A DNA stretch of 64,000 nucleotides from Verrucomicrobiota bacterium (GTDB taxonomy: Bacteria; Verrucomicrobiota; Verrucomicrobiia; Chthoniobacterales; UBA10450). Under the pieces are notes generated by a model. It saw only the letters and a program-made list of their open reading frames with translations, ran no database searches and had not been told where the DNA came from. Made by a program: the position numbers and the translations under genes. The stretch is taken from positions 62,001 through 126,000 of the forward strand of contig QHNH01000019.1 of assembly GCA_003218375.1 (NCBI GenBank), given 5' to 3'. Below, piece after piece: positions 23,334-32,715 of this stretch (its first letter is position 1; each line of letters opens with the position of its first letter).

Positions 23334-25009
23334 ACCGGCTCGATTACATCGTCCTCTTCGCGACGATCCTCGCGATCCCGCTCTACGGGCTTTGGCGCAC
23401 TTACAATCATCCGAACCTTCGCGAGTACCTCAAAGGCGACAAAACGATTCGCTGGGGCACCATCGGCCTCTCGGTCCTCGCGACCCAGGCCGGGCCGATC
23501 ACGTTCCTCTCGATGCCGGGGCAGGCTTACGAAAGCGGCATTGGGTTCATCCAAAATTATTTCGGGCAACCGCTCGCGCTCATCGTGGTCTGCGCGGTTT
23601 TCGTCCCGATCTATCAACGGCTCAAGGTTTACACCGCCTACGAATATCTCGGCCAGCGGTTTGACAAAAAGACGCGGCTTCTCGGCGGCTTCCTGTTTCT
23701 TATCCAGCGCGGGATCGCCGGCGGAATCACGATCTACGCCCCGGCCATCATTCTTTCCGCGCTGCTCGGATGGGATTTAAATCTCACCATCTGGCTCGCG
23801 GGCGGCTTCGTGATTGCTTACACCGTCGTCGGCGGCACGAAAATCGTCAGCCTCACCCAGCGCTACCAAATTCTGGTGATCCTTATCGGGATGGCGCTGG
23901 CTTTTGGCATCGCCGTCCATCGTTTACCGGCCGACCTGTCATTCGGCGATGCGCTGCAGATCGCGGGCCGGATGGGCAAACTGCAGGCGGTCGATTTCTC
24001 GATCGATCCGTCGAAGCGCTACACCTTTTGGTCCGGCATCCTCGGCGGTTTTTTCTTGTCGCTCTCCTACTTCGGCGCCGATCAATCGCAGGTGCAGCGT
24101 TATCTCGCCGGCGGTTCGCTCCGCGCCAGCCGGATCGGTTTGCTCTTCAACGCCCTCGTGAAAGTGCCGATGCAGTTCGTGATCCTGCTTCTCGGCGCCA
24201 TGGTCTTTCTCTTCTATCAATTCGAAAAGCCGCCGATCTTTTTCAATCAGCCGACCTACCAGCGCGCGCTCCAAACTGGTTACGGGCCGAAGCTAAACCA
24301 GCTCCAGACTCAATTCGATGAGGTCTTCGTGCGGAAACGCGAATTACTCCAGAGCGCCGGCCCGCAGTCGCCCGCCGCAGAACTTCAGCAACTCGATTCG
24401 CGCGCCCGCGGGATTCGCGAGGAAACCAGGAAAGTCCTCGAGCAAGCCGGCGCTAATCCGAAGAGCAAGGATTCCGATTACGTTTTCATCACGTTTGTGC
24501 TTCAACATTTGCCGCATGGCGTCGTCGGCCTGCTCGTCGCCGTGATTTTTTGCGCGACAATGTCGGCCACGTCCGCGGTCCTGAATGCGCTCGGCTCCAC
24601 TACGGCCGTAGATTTCTATCGCGTCTTCCGCCCGGGCGCCTCCGACCATCACTATGTCGTGGCGACGCGATGGTTGACGCTCGGCTGGGGCATCGTGACG
24701 ATCGCCGTCGCCTCGTTTTGCAGCCTCGTCGAGAACCTCATCGAAGCCGGCAACATTCTCGCCTCGGTATTCTACGGCAGCATCCTGGGACTTTTCCTGG
24801 TCGCGTTTTTCCTGCGGCAGGTGCGCGGGTCAGCGGTTTTCTTCGCCGCCGTTCTCGCGCAGACCCTCGTCCTCGCTCTCTTCTTCACCACGAACATCGG
24901 CTACCTTTGGTATAACTTCATTGGCTGCGCCGCCGTGCTCCTGTTTGCCTGGATCCTGCAATCGACTCTTTTCCGACCTAACGAGCCGTCGGCCGCGGCC
25001 TCTCACTGA
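23330..25009 (+). CDS. Sodium:solute symporter (SSS family)
   Basis: A 559-residue transporter with about 13 membrane helices. Typical SSS segments are seen: IGLSVLATQAGPITFLSMPG, the TAYEYLGQRFDKKTRLLGG block near residue 105, VVGGTKIVSLTQRYQ near residue 170 and FFLSLSYFGADQSQVQRYLAG near residue 240, followed by CATMSATSAVLNALGSTTAVD, corresponding to the sodium site. A soluble insertion of about 90 residues (around 320-410) is larger than usual. Start is GTG 23330, overlapping the stop of the small membrane peptide; the ATG of the next gene overlaps its stop. The solute is unknown; the neighbours suggest an amino-sugar or related compound. Confidence 0.9.
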   Translation: MNRLDYIVLFATILAIPLYGLWRTYNHPNLREYLKGDKTIRWGTIGLSVLATQAGPITFLSMPGQAYESGIGFIQNYFGQPLALIVVCAVFVPIYQRLKVYTAYEYLGQRFDKKTRLLGGFLFLIQRGIAGGITIYAPAIILSALLGWDLNLTIWLAGGFVIAYTVVGGTKIVSLTQRYQILVILIGMALAFGIAVHRLPADLSFGDALQIAGRMGKLQAVDFSIDPSKRYTFWSGILGGFFLSLSYFGADQSQVQRYLAGGSLRASRIGLLFNALVKVPMQFVILLLGAMVFLFYQFEKPPIFFNQPTYQRALQTGYGPKLNQLQTQFDEVFVRKRELLQSAGPQSPAAELQQLDSRARGIREETRKVLEQAGANPKSKDSDYVFITFVLQHLPHGVVGLLVAVIFCATMSATSAVLNALGSTTAVDFYRVFRPGASDHHYVVATRWLTLGWGIVTIAVASFCSLVENLIEAGNILASVFYGSILGLFLVAFFLRQVRGSAVFFAAVLAQTLVLALFFTTNIGYLWYNFIGCAAVLLFAWILQSTLFRPNEPSAAASH

Positions 25010-25776
25010 TGGCTCGGTCGATCATTTGTTTTGGACAACAGCCGTGCGGCTTTTTCCCGAAACGCTTTCTCTGGGCCAAGATCGTCACCGCCCGCCGGCT
25101 TCAACGCGAGATCGGCGGCGAGATCGTTTTCTTTTTCCACGATAGCGACCACGATCCGCGGGAGACGGCGACCGTCCTGCGGGAACGGCGGTCAGGGCGC
25201 GAGCACACCTTCAATTTCGATTTCGCGAACAAGATTCAGAAACAGTTCTCTCCGCTCTCCGCGAAACGGCTGCTGCCCGATTGGCAGGGTAAAATCGCGC
25301 GGCAACTGCCGAACTACGTCGGCCCGGAACTCGTCGAACACTTCAAAGCCGTGGCAGCTTCCAACGCCGCCGATTTTTGCCGCGACCTGTATGCGCGAAT
25401 GGGTTTGCTGGATGGAATTCGCCTGGAACGATCGAGCAATCCGGAATTCCGGCAGCGCGCGGCGACGATCGACGATTACTTTGTCGACGTAACCTGGGAA
25501 GGGGAGATCGTTCGCGCCCGTTGGCGCGAGGGCAAACTTCTGCTTCACAAAGGCGCCGATCGCTACATCGAGCTGCCGCCGCAAAAATTCAGCACCACCC
25601 AGATCAGCCCCGCGCGCGATACCCGTCTGCGCTGGATGCAGTCCGTGATTCACTGCACGCATTATGTGGCCGGCGCCGGTGAACGCGCTTATCTCAACGA
25701 AGCCGATGCGCCCGGAGTGATCTTTGTGCCACGCGATGAGATCTCCGATTCCGGTCTCGCGTATATTGGAGATTGA
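25009..25776 (+). CDS. Short BshC-like protein (putative cysteine-adding enzyme)
   Basis: A 255-residue protein. ICFGQQPCGFFPKRFLWAKI near the N-terminus matches the GQQ-G-hxx-P-hxxxxK block of BshC, the ligase that adds cysteine to glucosaminyl-malate, and IVFFFHDSDHDPRET matches its FWIAGEDHDFDE block. Near the end, IHCTHYVAGAGERAYLNEA matches the AAYVGGPGEIAYWAQL block and VIFVPRDE the following PR motif. Typical BshC has about 540 residues; this one lacks the C-terminal coiled-coil half and a central piece. TGATG and ATTGATG overlaps link it to the symporter and BshA genes. The assignment rests on motif order and on bshA next door. Confidence 0.6.
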   Translation: MARSIICFGQQPCGFFPKRFLWAKIVTARRLQREIGGEIVFFFHDSDHDPRETATVLRERRSGREHTFNFDFANKIQKQFSPLSAKRLLPDWQGKIARQLPNYVGPELVEHFKAVAASNAADFCRDLYARMGLLDGIRLERSSNPEFRQRAATIDDYFVDVTWEGEIVRARWREGKLLLHKGADRYIELPPQKFSTTQISPARDTRLRWMQSVIHCTHYVAGAGERAYLNEADAPGVIFVPRDEISDSGLAYIGD

Positions 25777-26903
25777 TGGAAACGGCGCCGCTCAAGATCG
25801 GGATCACTTGTTTTCCGCTCATCGGCGGCAGCGGCATTCTGGCGACGGCCCTCGGGACGGAGCTGGCCGCCCGCGGGCACGATGTCCATTTCTTCAGCCA
25901 CGCCAAACCTGTTCGGCTCGATCTTTCGCTACCGCGAATTCATTTTCATCAGGTCGCGGTCGGCGAAGCTACCGTTTTTCCCTGTCCCGATTATACCCTG
26001 CCGCTCGCGGTCAAAATGGCGGAAGTGGGACAGTCGGAGCGCCTCGATATTTTCCACGTCCATTACGCCGTCCCACACGCGACGGCGGCCTTTCTCGCGA
26101 CAGAAATGATCGGCGCCGGCGCGCCGAAAGTGGTGACGACCTTGCATGGCACCGACACGACCCTGCTCGGCCCGAACCCGCAATACCGCGCCGCGATCGA
26201 GCATGCGCTCATTCATTCCGATGCCGTCACCACCGTTTCCGAAAGTCTGCGCCGCCAAACCGAGGAAACTTTTCGGCTCCGCGATGTAATTCACGTCATC
26301 CCGAATTTTTTCACGCCGAATCCCTCGACCAGAAGCTGGGAAGAAGTGCGGCGCGAACTCGGCATCAGCGACCGTGAATTCCTCGTCGTCCACATGTCGA
26401 ATTTGCGTCCGACAAAACGCATCGATCTGCTGCTGCGCGTCATCGCCACTGCGTCACAGCGCGAACGCATCCGGCTGCTGATCCTGGCTGGTGCTCCCTT
26501 CGCTCCGTTCCAGCCACTCGTAAACGAGCTCGGTCTCCGCGACAACGTGATCGTAAAGGAGGACGCCGCCGTAGTTGAGGATTTCCTGCCGGCTTCCGAC
26601 GCGGGTCTTTACACTTCGCAGAACGAAAGCTTCGGCCTGAGCATTCTCGAAACGTTATTTTTCGGAAGACCAGTCATCGCGTTTCGCATTGGCGGTATTC
26701 CCGAGGTCGTGGGCGAAGCTGCCTACCTGCATGATTTCGGCGATATTAGTGGCATGGCCGCGTCGCTCGATGCGCTGATCGATTCACCGGAAGCGGCGAA
26801 GGAAATGGGGCAGCGCGGCCGAGAAAGAGCCGAGAAGCTCTTCACCGCCGCTCGCATCGTGCGACTGTACGAAGCGCTGTATCACCGAGTGAATGGTCGT
26901 TAG
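25776..26903 (+). CDS. bshA: N-acetyl-alpha-D-glucosaminyl L-malate synthase (BshA)
   Basis: A 375-residue GT4 enzyme, the usual BshA size. It begins LKIGITCFPLIGGSGILATA with the glycine-rich loop, has VHFFSHAKPVRLDL, the FHVHYAVPHATAAFLA stretch and KVVTTLHGTDTTLLG characteristic of BshA, and later HVIPNFFTP, VVHMSNLRPTKRIDLLL and ESFGLSILETLFFGRPVIAF with the E-x7-E donor site. BshA joins UDP-GlcNAc to L-malate, the first step of bacillithiol synthesis. The gene overlaps the BshC-like gene by one base, and its 3' end overlaps the convergent sirtuin gene by four bases. Confidence 0.9.
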   Translation: METAPLKIGITCFPLIGGSGILATALGTELAARGHDVHFFSHAKPVRLDLSLPRIHFHQVAVGEATVFPCPDYTLPLAVKMAEVGQSERLDIFHVHYAVPHATAAFLATEMIGAGAPKVVTTLHGTDTTLLGPNPQYRAAIEHALIHSDAVTTVSESLRRQTEETFRLRDVIHVIPNFFTPNPSTRSWEEVRRELGISDREFLVVHMSNLRPTKRIDLLLRVIATASQRERIRLLILAGAPFAPFQPLVNELGLRDNVIVKEDAAVVEDFLPASDAGLYTSQNESFGLSILETLFFGRPVIAFRIGGIPEVVGEAAYLHDFGDISGMAASLDALIDSPEAAKEMGQRGRERAEKLFTAARIVRLYEALYHRVNGR

Positions 26904-27655
26904 GCCAGCGCGGTCTCGACCGCCGCGGGAAATATCCCGGCCACGTCGCCCTCGATCCGGAGCGAAACGGACGGATCATGGTCGTGGTCCGTCGCGCCGC
27001 GGTTGATGATGATGTAGGGGACGCCGCGTTGGGCAGCGAGAAGCGGAAAAGAGGCTGCCGGATAGACGGACAACGTCGAACCGAGCGCGACCACCAGGTC
27101 GGCCCGCGCCGCGGCCTGCTGAGCCCGTTCGAGCATTTGCGGGTCGAGGCTTTGCCCGAAACTAATCGTCGCCGGTTTCAGGAATCCTCCGCAATCGCAG
27201 AGCGGCGGTTTGCGATTCACCCGAAAGAATTCGAAATGCGGCCCTGGATCGCCGCGCCATTTACAGCTCTGGCATTCGACCAGCAGATTTGTCCCGTGCA
27301 GTTCCACCAATAGATCCGCGCTCGTCCCGGCGCGCGCGTGAAGGCCATCGATGTTTTGGGTCACGACCATGAGCACTTTCCCGGCGCGCTCCAGCGTGAC
27401 GATGGCATCGTGGACCGCATTCGGCTGCGCGGCGCGAAATCCATCCCAGCCCTCGAGCTTGTAATCCCAGTGTTCGATCCGCGCCTTCTCCGACGTCATG
27501 AAGTCCTGGAAGTAAACCGGCTGGCGCCGCGTCCACACTCCTTGCGGCCCGCGAAAATCCGGAATCCCGCTGCCGGTCGAGATCCCGGCGCCGGTAAAAA
27601 TCAGGATGCGGCGTGATGAACGAAGATAGCCGTTGAGTTCCATCGCGACGTTCAA
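26900..27655 (-). CDS. Sir2-family NAD-dependent protein deacylase
   Basis: A 251-residue sirtuin. It shows FTGAGISTGSGIPDFRG at the NAD site, TQNIDGLHARAG, the catalytic His in LVELHGTNLLVE, zinc ligands CQSC and CDC (the second pair is CxC rather than CxxC), and VALGSTLSVYPAASFP and IIINRGATDHDHD in the Rossmann core. It removes acyl groups from lysines using NAD+. Its gene is convergent with bshA, the two stops overlapping. The stop is followed at once by the 3' end of the BNR-repeat protein gene... which reads in the opposite sense only in transcript order, both being on the minus strand, so the sirtuin may be cotranscribed after it. Confidence 0.9.
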   Translation of the reverse strand: MNVAMELNGYLRSSRRILIFTGAGISTGSGIPDFRGPQGVWTRRQPVYFQDFMTSEKARIEHWDYKLEGWDGFRAAQPNAVHDAIVTLERAGKVLMVVTQNIDGLHARAGTSADLLVELHGTNLLVECQSCKWRGDPGPHFEFFRVNRKPPLCDCGGFLKPATISFGQSLDPQMLERAQQAAARADLVVALGSTLSVYPAASFPLLAAQRGVPYIIINRGATDHDHDPSVSLRIEGDVAGIFPAAVETALA

Positions 27656-27661
27656 TTCGCG

Positions 27662-30600
27662 TCAGGGATACTTGATCTTCTCGAGGCCGGCCGTTTCCAG
27701 GACGGCATTCAAGGCGGCAACTTCATGCGGCATCAGGCGCCAGCGTTCCATCACCGATTGCACATCGTGCTGCAGCGCGGCGGCGGCGGCCTCGGCTTGC
27801 GCGGTCGGCGCCGCGTCCGCCTCCTGGAGATTGCCGAAAAGTTTCTCGACCTTACTCAACGCATCCAGCTCCAACGGTTGTCCGGCGCGAACGCGGGCCG
27901 GATCCGCAAATTCCTGCAGGTTTCTATTCAACGCTTCGATCTGCTCCTTGACCGGTTTGTCCCCGGCCTTCTCCTTCGCTTTCGCCAGTTCGCCGACCAG
28001 CGCTTCGTAAGCTTTCCCGATCGGCTGCAACGTCCTTCGCATTTCGTAAAGCGCTTTCGACAGGTCGAACTGTTTCGTGAGGTCGGTAACCGAAGCTTTC
28101 ACGTGTGGATCCATTTTCACCGGGAGCGGTTGAGTGAAACTCTTGCCGCCCGCGGTCAGGACGACGGAGTAATCGCCGGGCGCGGCCCAGGGTCCCGTCG
28201 GCTGCGGCGCCGTTTTTTGGAACACGGCGGTCATCGGGTAGTCCGCATCGGCATCCTTCAGGGGCGCCCAATGCACGTCCCAAAAAAACCGGTGCAATCC
28301 CGGCTCCGCCGATAACATCTGTGGTGGGCGCACCCAGTAGCGCGGAATTTTTAGTTTCGGATCGGGAGACGGCGCCGGGTCGGTGCTGGCGAATCGGCGA
28401 ACGACGTTGCCCTTCGCATCCTTGATTTCGAGCGTGACCGGTCCGCCGGCATTTGCGCCAACCCGATAATCGATCATCGCGCCCTCGGGCGGATTCTCGC
28501 CGGCCGGTTCGTCCGGCGGCAGCGGCGTATCCGTATTCAAATTCCAGCGCACCCGCATCGCGGTCTGCGGTTTGAAGAGAAACGTGTCCGGGCTCGCCAG
28601 CTCGGTTTGCCGAAAGGCCGTGATGTTATCGAGAATCCAAAACCCGCGACCATGTGTGGCTACGGCGATGTCGTCATCTTTCAAAATCAAATCGCGCACC
28701 GAAGTCGCGGGCATGTTTAACCGGAGCGAGCTCCAGTTTTCGCCATCGTCGAACGACACGTAAACCGCGCGCTCGGTTCCAGCGAAGAGCATTCCGCGCC
28801 GGCGCGGATCTTCGCGCACGACGTTGACGTTTTCGTTCTCCGGGATGCCGCGCGCGATTTCCTTCCACGTTTTTCCGCTGTCGTTCGTCCGGTAAATGTG
28901 CGGGCGCAGATCGTCGAGCCGGATCGTGTTCACTGCCGCGTAAGCCGTGTTCGCATCGAAGTGTCCCGCATCCAGCTGCGAAATTTTCTGCCACGCCGAG
29001 ATCGCGGGCGGCGTGACGTCTTTCCAGTTTTTCCCGCCGTCGGTCGTCAGGTGAATCAAGCCGTCGTCCGTCCCGGCCCAGATCCGATTTTTCTCCAGCG
29101 GCGATGGAGCCACGGCGTAGATCACGCCGCGCTGCCGCGATTGGGCGCTCGGTTGCGAACGAAATTTTCCGACGCTTGCCGGAACTTCGAAGCTCTTCCG
29201 CGTCAGGTCAGGGCTGATCTGTGTCCAATGCTGGCCACCGTCGCTGGTTTGCCAGAGTGTGTTGGTCGCGAAGAAAAGCAGGTGCGGATCGACCGGCGAA
29301 AAGAGAACCGGCTGCGTCCGCACCATCCGAAATTCGTCGGACCGAAACGGCTTCGGCAAAATGTTTTGGGCTTGATGGGTGCGGCGATCGTAGCGCGTCA
29401 GCTTTCCACCGTAGATGATATCTGGATCGAGCGGGTCGGGCGCGACGTAACCATATTCCTCCGCCGCCACCGGCCGCCAATCGCGAAACGAGATCGCGCC
29501 ATCCGGTCCGCGACTGGTGATTCCGACCGAACCGCTTTCCTGTTGCCCACTGTAAAGTCGATACGGAAACGCGTTGTCCGCGCTGACGTGGTAAAGCTGC
29601 GCGGTCGATTGGTTATACCACGAGCTCCAGGTCGCGCCGCCATTCACCGTGATGATCGCGCCCTGGTCGCTGCCAAGGATAATCACATCGGAGTTCGTCG
29701 GATTAATCCAGACGTTTTGATAATCGTCGCCGCCCGGCGCGCCCCGCCAGCCCTCCCAGGTCTTGCCGCCGTCCGTCGATTTCCAGCAAACGACGCTCGC
29801 GGAATAAACGATGTTCGGATGCTGCGGATCGATCCGAATCAGCGGCAAATCGCCGCCGCCGATCCGCGCGCCCGGGCGATCATCTTCCGTCGCCAGCGTC
29901 CAGCTTTCTCCTCCATCTTCCGACCGATAGAGCTTCCCGGCCTTCATGGTGGCGACAGCGGCGATCAAGGTTTGAGGCGCGCTCGCCGCGATTGCGAGGT
30001 TTGCCTGCACGATGTCGTTAGGCAGGCCTTTGGTTAATTGCCGCCAGGTTTTCCCGCCGTCGACCGATTTGAAAATGCCGCCGTTGGTTCCGTTCCACGA
30101 TCCATTTTCCCACGGGCCTTCCCGCGCTTCCCAGAGAGCCGCGTAAACCGTGTCCGGATTTGTCGGATCGATCTCCACATCCGCCGCGCCGGTGTTTTCA
30201 TCCCTGGAGAGCGTCTTCTGAAAATTCTTTCCGCCGTCGACGGAAAGATACACGCCGCGCTCCTCGTTAGGCCCATAGGGATGACCTGCGACCGCGACCA
30301 GCACGCGATCCGGGTTCCGCGGATCCACTGCGATCTGCGCGATCTGCTGCGCGTCGCGCAAACCGAGATGGGTCCACGTCTTTCCCGCGTCCGTCGATTT
30401 GTAAATCCCATCGCCGACCGACAAGTCCGGGCGATGCAAACCTTCGCCGCTCCCGACGTAGATGACGTTCGGATCGGAAACCGAAACGGCCATGGCGCCG
30501 ACGGAACCCGTCGGTTGATCGTCAAAGATCGGCTGCCAGGTCCGGCCGTAATCGGTGGTCTTAAAAACGCCGCCATTCACTTGCGCGCAGTAGAAGACAT

Positions 30601-30769
30601 TCGGTTGTGACGGGACGCCTGCGACGGCCCGCGTTCGTCCGCCGCGAAACGGTCCGATATTTCGCCAGCGCAGCAGCGTGGAAACGTCCGGCCTGGGCGG
30701 CTCAGCTTTTGTCTCTAGATCGCCCAGCAAAAAGACGATCAGGAAAAGCGCGATCGATCTCAACAACAT
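27662..30769 (-). CDS. Exported BNR/sortilin-type beta-propeller protein
   Basis: A 1035-residue exported protein (signal peptide MLLRSIALFLIVFLLGDLET). Most of it is a double beta-propeller with many Asp-box repeats: STDAGKTWTHLGL, SVDGGKTWRQLTKG, SEDGGESWTLATED, STDGGKTWEGWRG, TSDGGQHWTQISPD, TTDGGKNWKDVTPP, TNDSGKTWKEIARG and SFDDGENWSSLRL. Residues from about 730 form a beta sandwich, then helices near the end. Such proteins are often annotated as glycosyl hydrolases or VPS10-like, without proven activity. Start 30769 is chosen for the signal peptide; an in-frame ATG at 30916 would add 49 basic residues that lie in a palindromic repeat. Confidence 0.85.
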   Translation of the reverse strand: MLLRSIALFLIVFLLGDLETKAEPPRPDVSTLLRWRNIGPFRGGRTRAVAGVPSQPNVFYCAQVNGGVFKTTDYGRTWQPIFDDQPTGSVGAMAVSVSDPNVIYVGSGEGLHRPDLSVGDGIYKSTDAGKTWTHLGLRDAQQIAQIAVDPRNPDRVLVAVAGHPYGPNEERGVYLSVDGGKNFQKTLSRDENTGAADVEIDPTNPDTVYAALWEAREGPWENGSWNGTNGGIFKSVDGGKTWRQLTKGLPNDIVQANLAIAASAPQTLIAAVATMKAGKLYRSEDGGESWTLATEDDRPGARIGGGDLPLIRIDPQHPNIVYSASVVCWKSTDGGKTWEGWRGAPGGDDYQNVWINPTNSDVIILGSDQGAIITVNGGATWSSWYNQSTAQLYHVSADNAFPYRLYSGQQESGSVGITSRGPDGAISFRDWRPVAAEEYGYVAPDPLDPDIIYGGKLTRYDRRTHQAQNILPKPFRSDEFRMVRTQPVLFSPVDPHLLFFATNTLWQTSDGGQHWTQISPDLTRKSFEVPASVGKFRSQPSAQSRQRGVIYAVAPSPLEKNRIWAGTDDGLIHLTTDGGKNWKDVTPPAISAWQKISQLDAGHFDANTAYAAVNTIRLDDLRPHIYRTNDSGKTWKEIARGIPENENVNVVREDPRRRGMLFAGTERAVYVSFDDGENWSSLRLNMPATSVRDLILKDDDIAVATHGRGFWILDNITAFRQTELASPDTFLFKPQTAMRVRWNLNTDTPLPPDEPAGENPPEGAMIDYRVGANAGGPVTLEIKDAKGNVVRRFASTDPAPSPDPKLKIPRYWVRPPQMLSAEPGLHRFFWDVHWAPLKDADADYPMTAVFQKTAPQPTGPWAAPGDYSVVLTAGGKSFTQPLPVKMDPHVKASVTDLTKQFDLSKALYEMRRTLQPIGKAYEALVGELAKAKEKAGDKPVKEQIEALNRNLQEFADPARVRAGQPLELDALSKVEKLFGNLQEADAAPTAQAEAAAAALQHDVQSVMERWRLMPHEVAALNAVLETAGLEKIKYP

Positions 30770-30782
30770 CTGGTGCAGTTCC

Positions 30783-30937
30783 GGGGAGCGCACGCGCCTC
30801 GCGTGCTGATGGCGGCGCCCTCGCCGCCATGGACTTGCTCTGGTTTCGGCATGGGAGTTTTCACAGACAAGCATCGCCTGAAAAGTTCGCGATGACGGGG
30901 GCGTCATCGCCAGCACGCAGGGGCGCGCGCGCTCCCC
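30783..30937. repeat. Palindromic repeat, family C
   Basis: Outer arms GGGGAGCGCACGCGCC and the GGGCGCGCGCGCTCCCC side; inner units GCGTGCTGATGGCGG and its counterpart GTCATCGCCAGCACGC, plus GGCGGCGCCCTCGCCGCC. It fills most of the 220-bp gap between the propeller protein gene and nuoI. Confidence 0.7.
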
Positions 30938-30988
30938 AGACTGCCGTGATCCGTTGCGCCAATTGCGTCCGAATCATTTGGACTTGCA

Positions 30989-31549
30989 TTAAGTTTTCGG
31001 GACGGCTGGAGCTGGCGCCGGTTTCTTTTTTGCCGCGGCCGCCGCCGCGAGGTTTGCATCTACTTCGGCCGCCTCAAGAGGATGGATGCCGTGGTAGTAG
31101 GTGTTCGATTTCGCCAGCTCGTCTTTGCGCAGGAGCAGTGCGTCGAAGCGCTCTCGGCGGCTCAGTTCAAAAACTTTGTCCATCTTGATCGCTTCGAACG
31201 GGCAGACCTCCACGCAAATCTGGCAGCTCATGCAGACCGAGATGTCGATGTCGAAAATCTTCGGATAGAACTGCGGTTTGCCCATGTAATCAGGCTTCTT
31301 GTCGTCGCTCTTGACGATGTAGATGCATTGCGGCGGACATTCCTTCTCGCAAATCTTGCAGGCCACGCAACGGAGCCCCGCTTCCGGGTCGTTATCGTAA
31401 ACCAGGAACGGAAAGTTCCGGTAGTTCTCGGGCAGCGTCTCCCGTTCCTCCGGATATTGCACCGTAATCAGGCGATCCTTCTCGAAATAACTCCCGAGAA
31501 AATTCCGCGCCGTGACGGCCATTCCTTTTAGTACGCCGGTTCCGATCAT
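30989..31549 (-). CDS. nuoI: NADH-quinone oxidoreductase subunit I
   Basis: A 186-residue ferredoxin-type subunit of complex I on the cytoplasmic arm. Two [4Fe-4S] motifs are clear: CVACKICEKECPPQCI and CMSCQICVEVCPFEAI, which carry clusters N6a and N6b. It ends in an Ala/Lys/Pro-rich tail (AAAAAAKKKPAPAPAVPKT). The start MIGTGVLKGMAVTARNFLGS lies 2 bases after the nuoD stop. It is the last gene of the leftward nuoABCDI unit. Confidence 0.95.
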   Translation of the reverse strand: MIGTGVLKGMAVTARNFLGSYFEKDRLITVQYPEERETLPENYRNFPFLVYDNDPEAGLRCVACKICEKECPPQCIYIVKSDDKKPDYMGKPQFYPKIFDIDISVCMSCQICVEVCPFEAIKMDKVFELSRRERFDALLLRKDELAKSNTYYHGIHPLEAAEVDANLAAAAAAKKKPAPAPAVPKT

Positions 31550-31551
31550 AA

Positions 31552-32715
31552 CTAGCGATCCACTTCTCCCATGACGATATCGACGCTGCCGAGGATCACC
31601 ATAACGTCCGCGACGGTGTGGCCGAGGCAAAGGTCTTCCAACACCGTCAGGTTGATGAAACTCGGCGGCCGGACCCGGTAACGGTACGGACTCGCGCCAC
31701 CGTCACTTATTAAATAGAAGCCGAGTTCGCCTTTGGGTCCTTCGATCCGGCCATACGCTTCCCCGATCGGCGGCTTGAACGCGCGCACTTTTACCTTCGG
31801 ATTCATGATCGGCCCGGCCGGGATCTCTTTCATCGCCTGGTTAAGAATGCCGAGGCTCTCGCGCATTTCGAGCGCGCGCAACATCAGGCGATCGTAGCAA
31901 TCGCCGTGGTCGCCGAGCGGTATCCGGAACTTGAAGCGCGGATAGATGCCGTAGCCGTCTACTTTGCGGAGATCGTAGTTTACGCCGCTGGCTCGCAGCA
32001 TGGGTCCGGTGATACCGGCATTGATCGCAAGCTCCGCGGAAAGCTTTCCCACGTTCTGGGTGCGCGCGATCAGGATTTCGTTCGAGACAATCAGTTCTTC
32101 GAACTCATCGAGAAACCGAGGAAAGGCGTCGATGATTTTTTGCGCGCGCGCGAACCAGTCCGGGCCGGCGTCGACCCGGCAGCCGCCGAACCGCATGTAG
32201 TCGCACATCATCCGCGAGCCGGAGAGCGATTCAAACAGGTCGAGGATTTTTTCCCGTTCGCGAAAGGCGTACATCAGCGGCGTTCCCCACGCACCCATGT
32301 CGCTGAGGAGAAAGCCGAGAAGGGACACGTGATTTTGCAGTCGCGTCAGCTCCGCGAGGATGACACGCAGGTATTCCGCGCGCTCCGGCACTTCGATGCC
32401 CGCGAGCTTCTCGACACTGAGCGCGTAGGCCCAGTTGTTGGTCATCGAACAAAAATAATCGAGCCGGTCCGTGTACGGCATCGAGCCGAGGTAACTGGTG
32501 TTCTCGCCGATCTTCTCGTGGTTCCGATGCAGGTAACCGAAGACCGGTTTGAGTTTGCGCACCACTTCGCCGTCGAGCGCGACGTTCATCCGGAAGACGC
32601 CATGGGTGGAGGGATGCTGCGGCCCCATCGAAACTTCCATCAGGTCGCCTTCGATCCGCGCATTCATCGCCTTTGGCGGAGCTCCTTCGAGTTCGTGAAA
32701 TCCCGTCGCGCTCAT
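31552..32715 (-). CDS. nuoD: NADH-quinone oxidoreductase subunit D
   Basis: A 387-residue 49-kDa-type subunit that forms the quinone-binding site with NuoB. Family blocks are MGPQHPSTHGVFRMNVALDG near residue 30, GYLHRNHEKIGEN, YTDRLDYFCSMTNNWAYALS, GAWGTPLMYAFREREKIL and the C-terminal LGSVDIVMGEVDR. The start overlaps the nuoC stop by 4 bases. The arginine methylated by NDUFAF7 in mitochondria lies in the first block region; a MidA-type gene is present at 5752. Confidence 0.96.
   Translation of the reverse strand: MSATGFHELEGAPPKAMNARIEGDLMEVSMGPQHPSTHGVFRMNVALDGEVVRKLKPVFGYLHRNHEKIGENTSYLGSMPYTDRLDYFCSMTNNWAYALSVEKLAGIEVPERAEYLRVILAELTRLQNHVSLLGFLLSDMGAWGTPLMYAFREREKILDLFESLSGSRMMCDYMRFGGCRVDAGPDWFARAQKIIDAFPRFLDEFEELIVSNEILIARTQNVGKLSAELAINAGITGPMLRASGVNYDLRKVDGYGIYPRFKFRIPLGDHGDCYDRLMLRALEMRESLGILNQAMKEIPAGPIMNPKVKVRAFKPPIGEAYGRIEGPKGELGFYLISDGGASPYRYRVRPPSFINLTVLEDLCLGHTVADVMVILGSVDIVMGEVDR

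Noticed and set aside
28898-30037. Open frame of 379 codons antisense to the propeller protein
   Set aside because: Arg/Asp-rich shadow of the Asp-box repeats; no start signal or domain.
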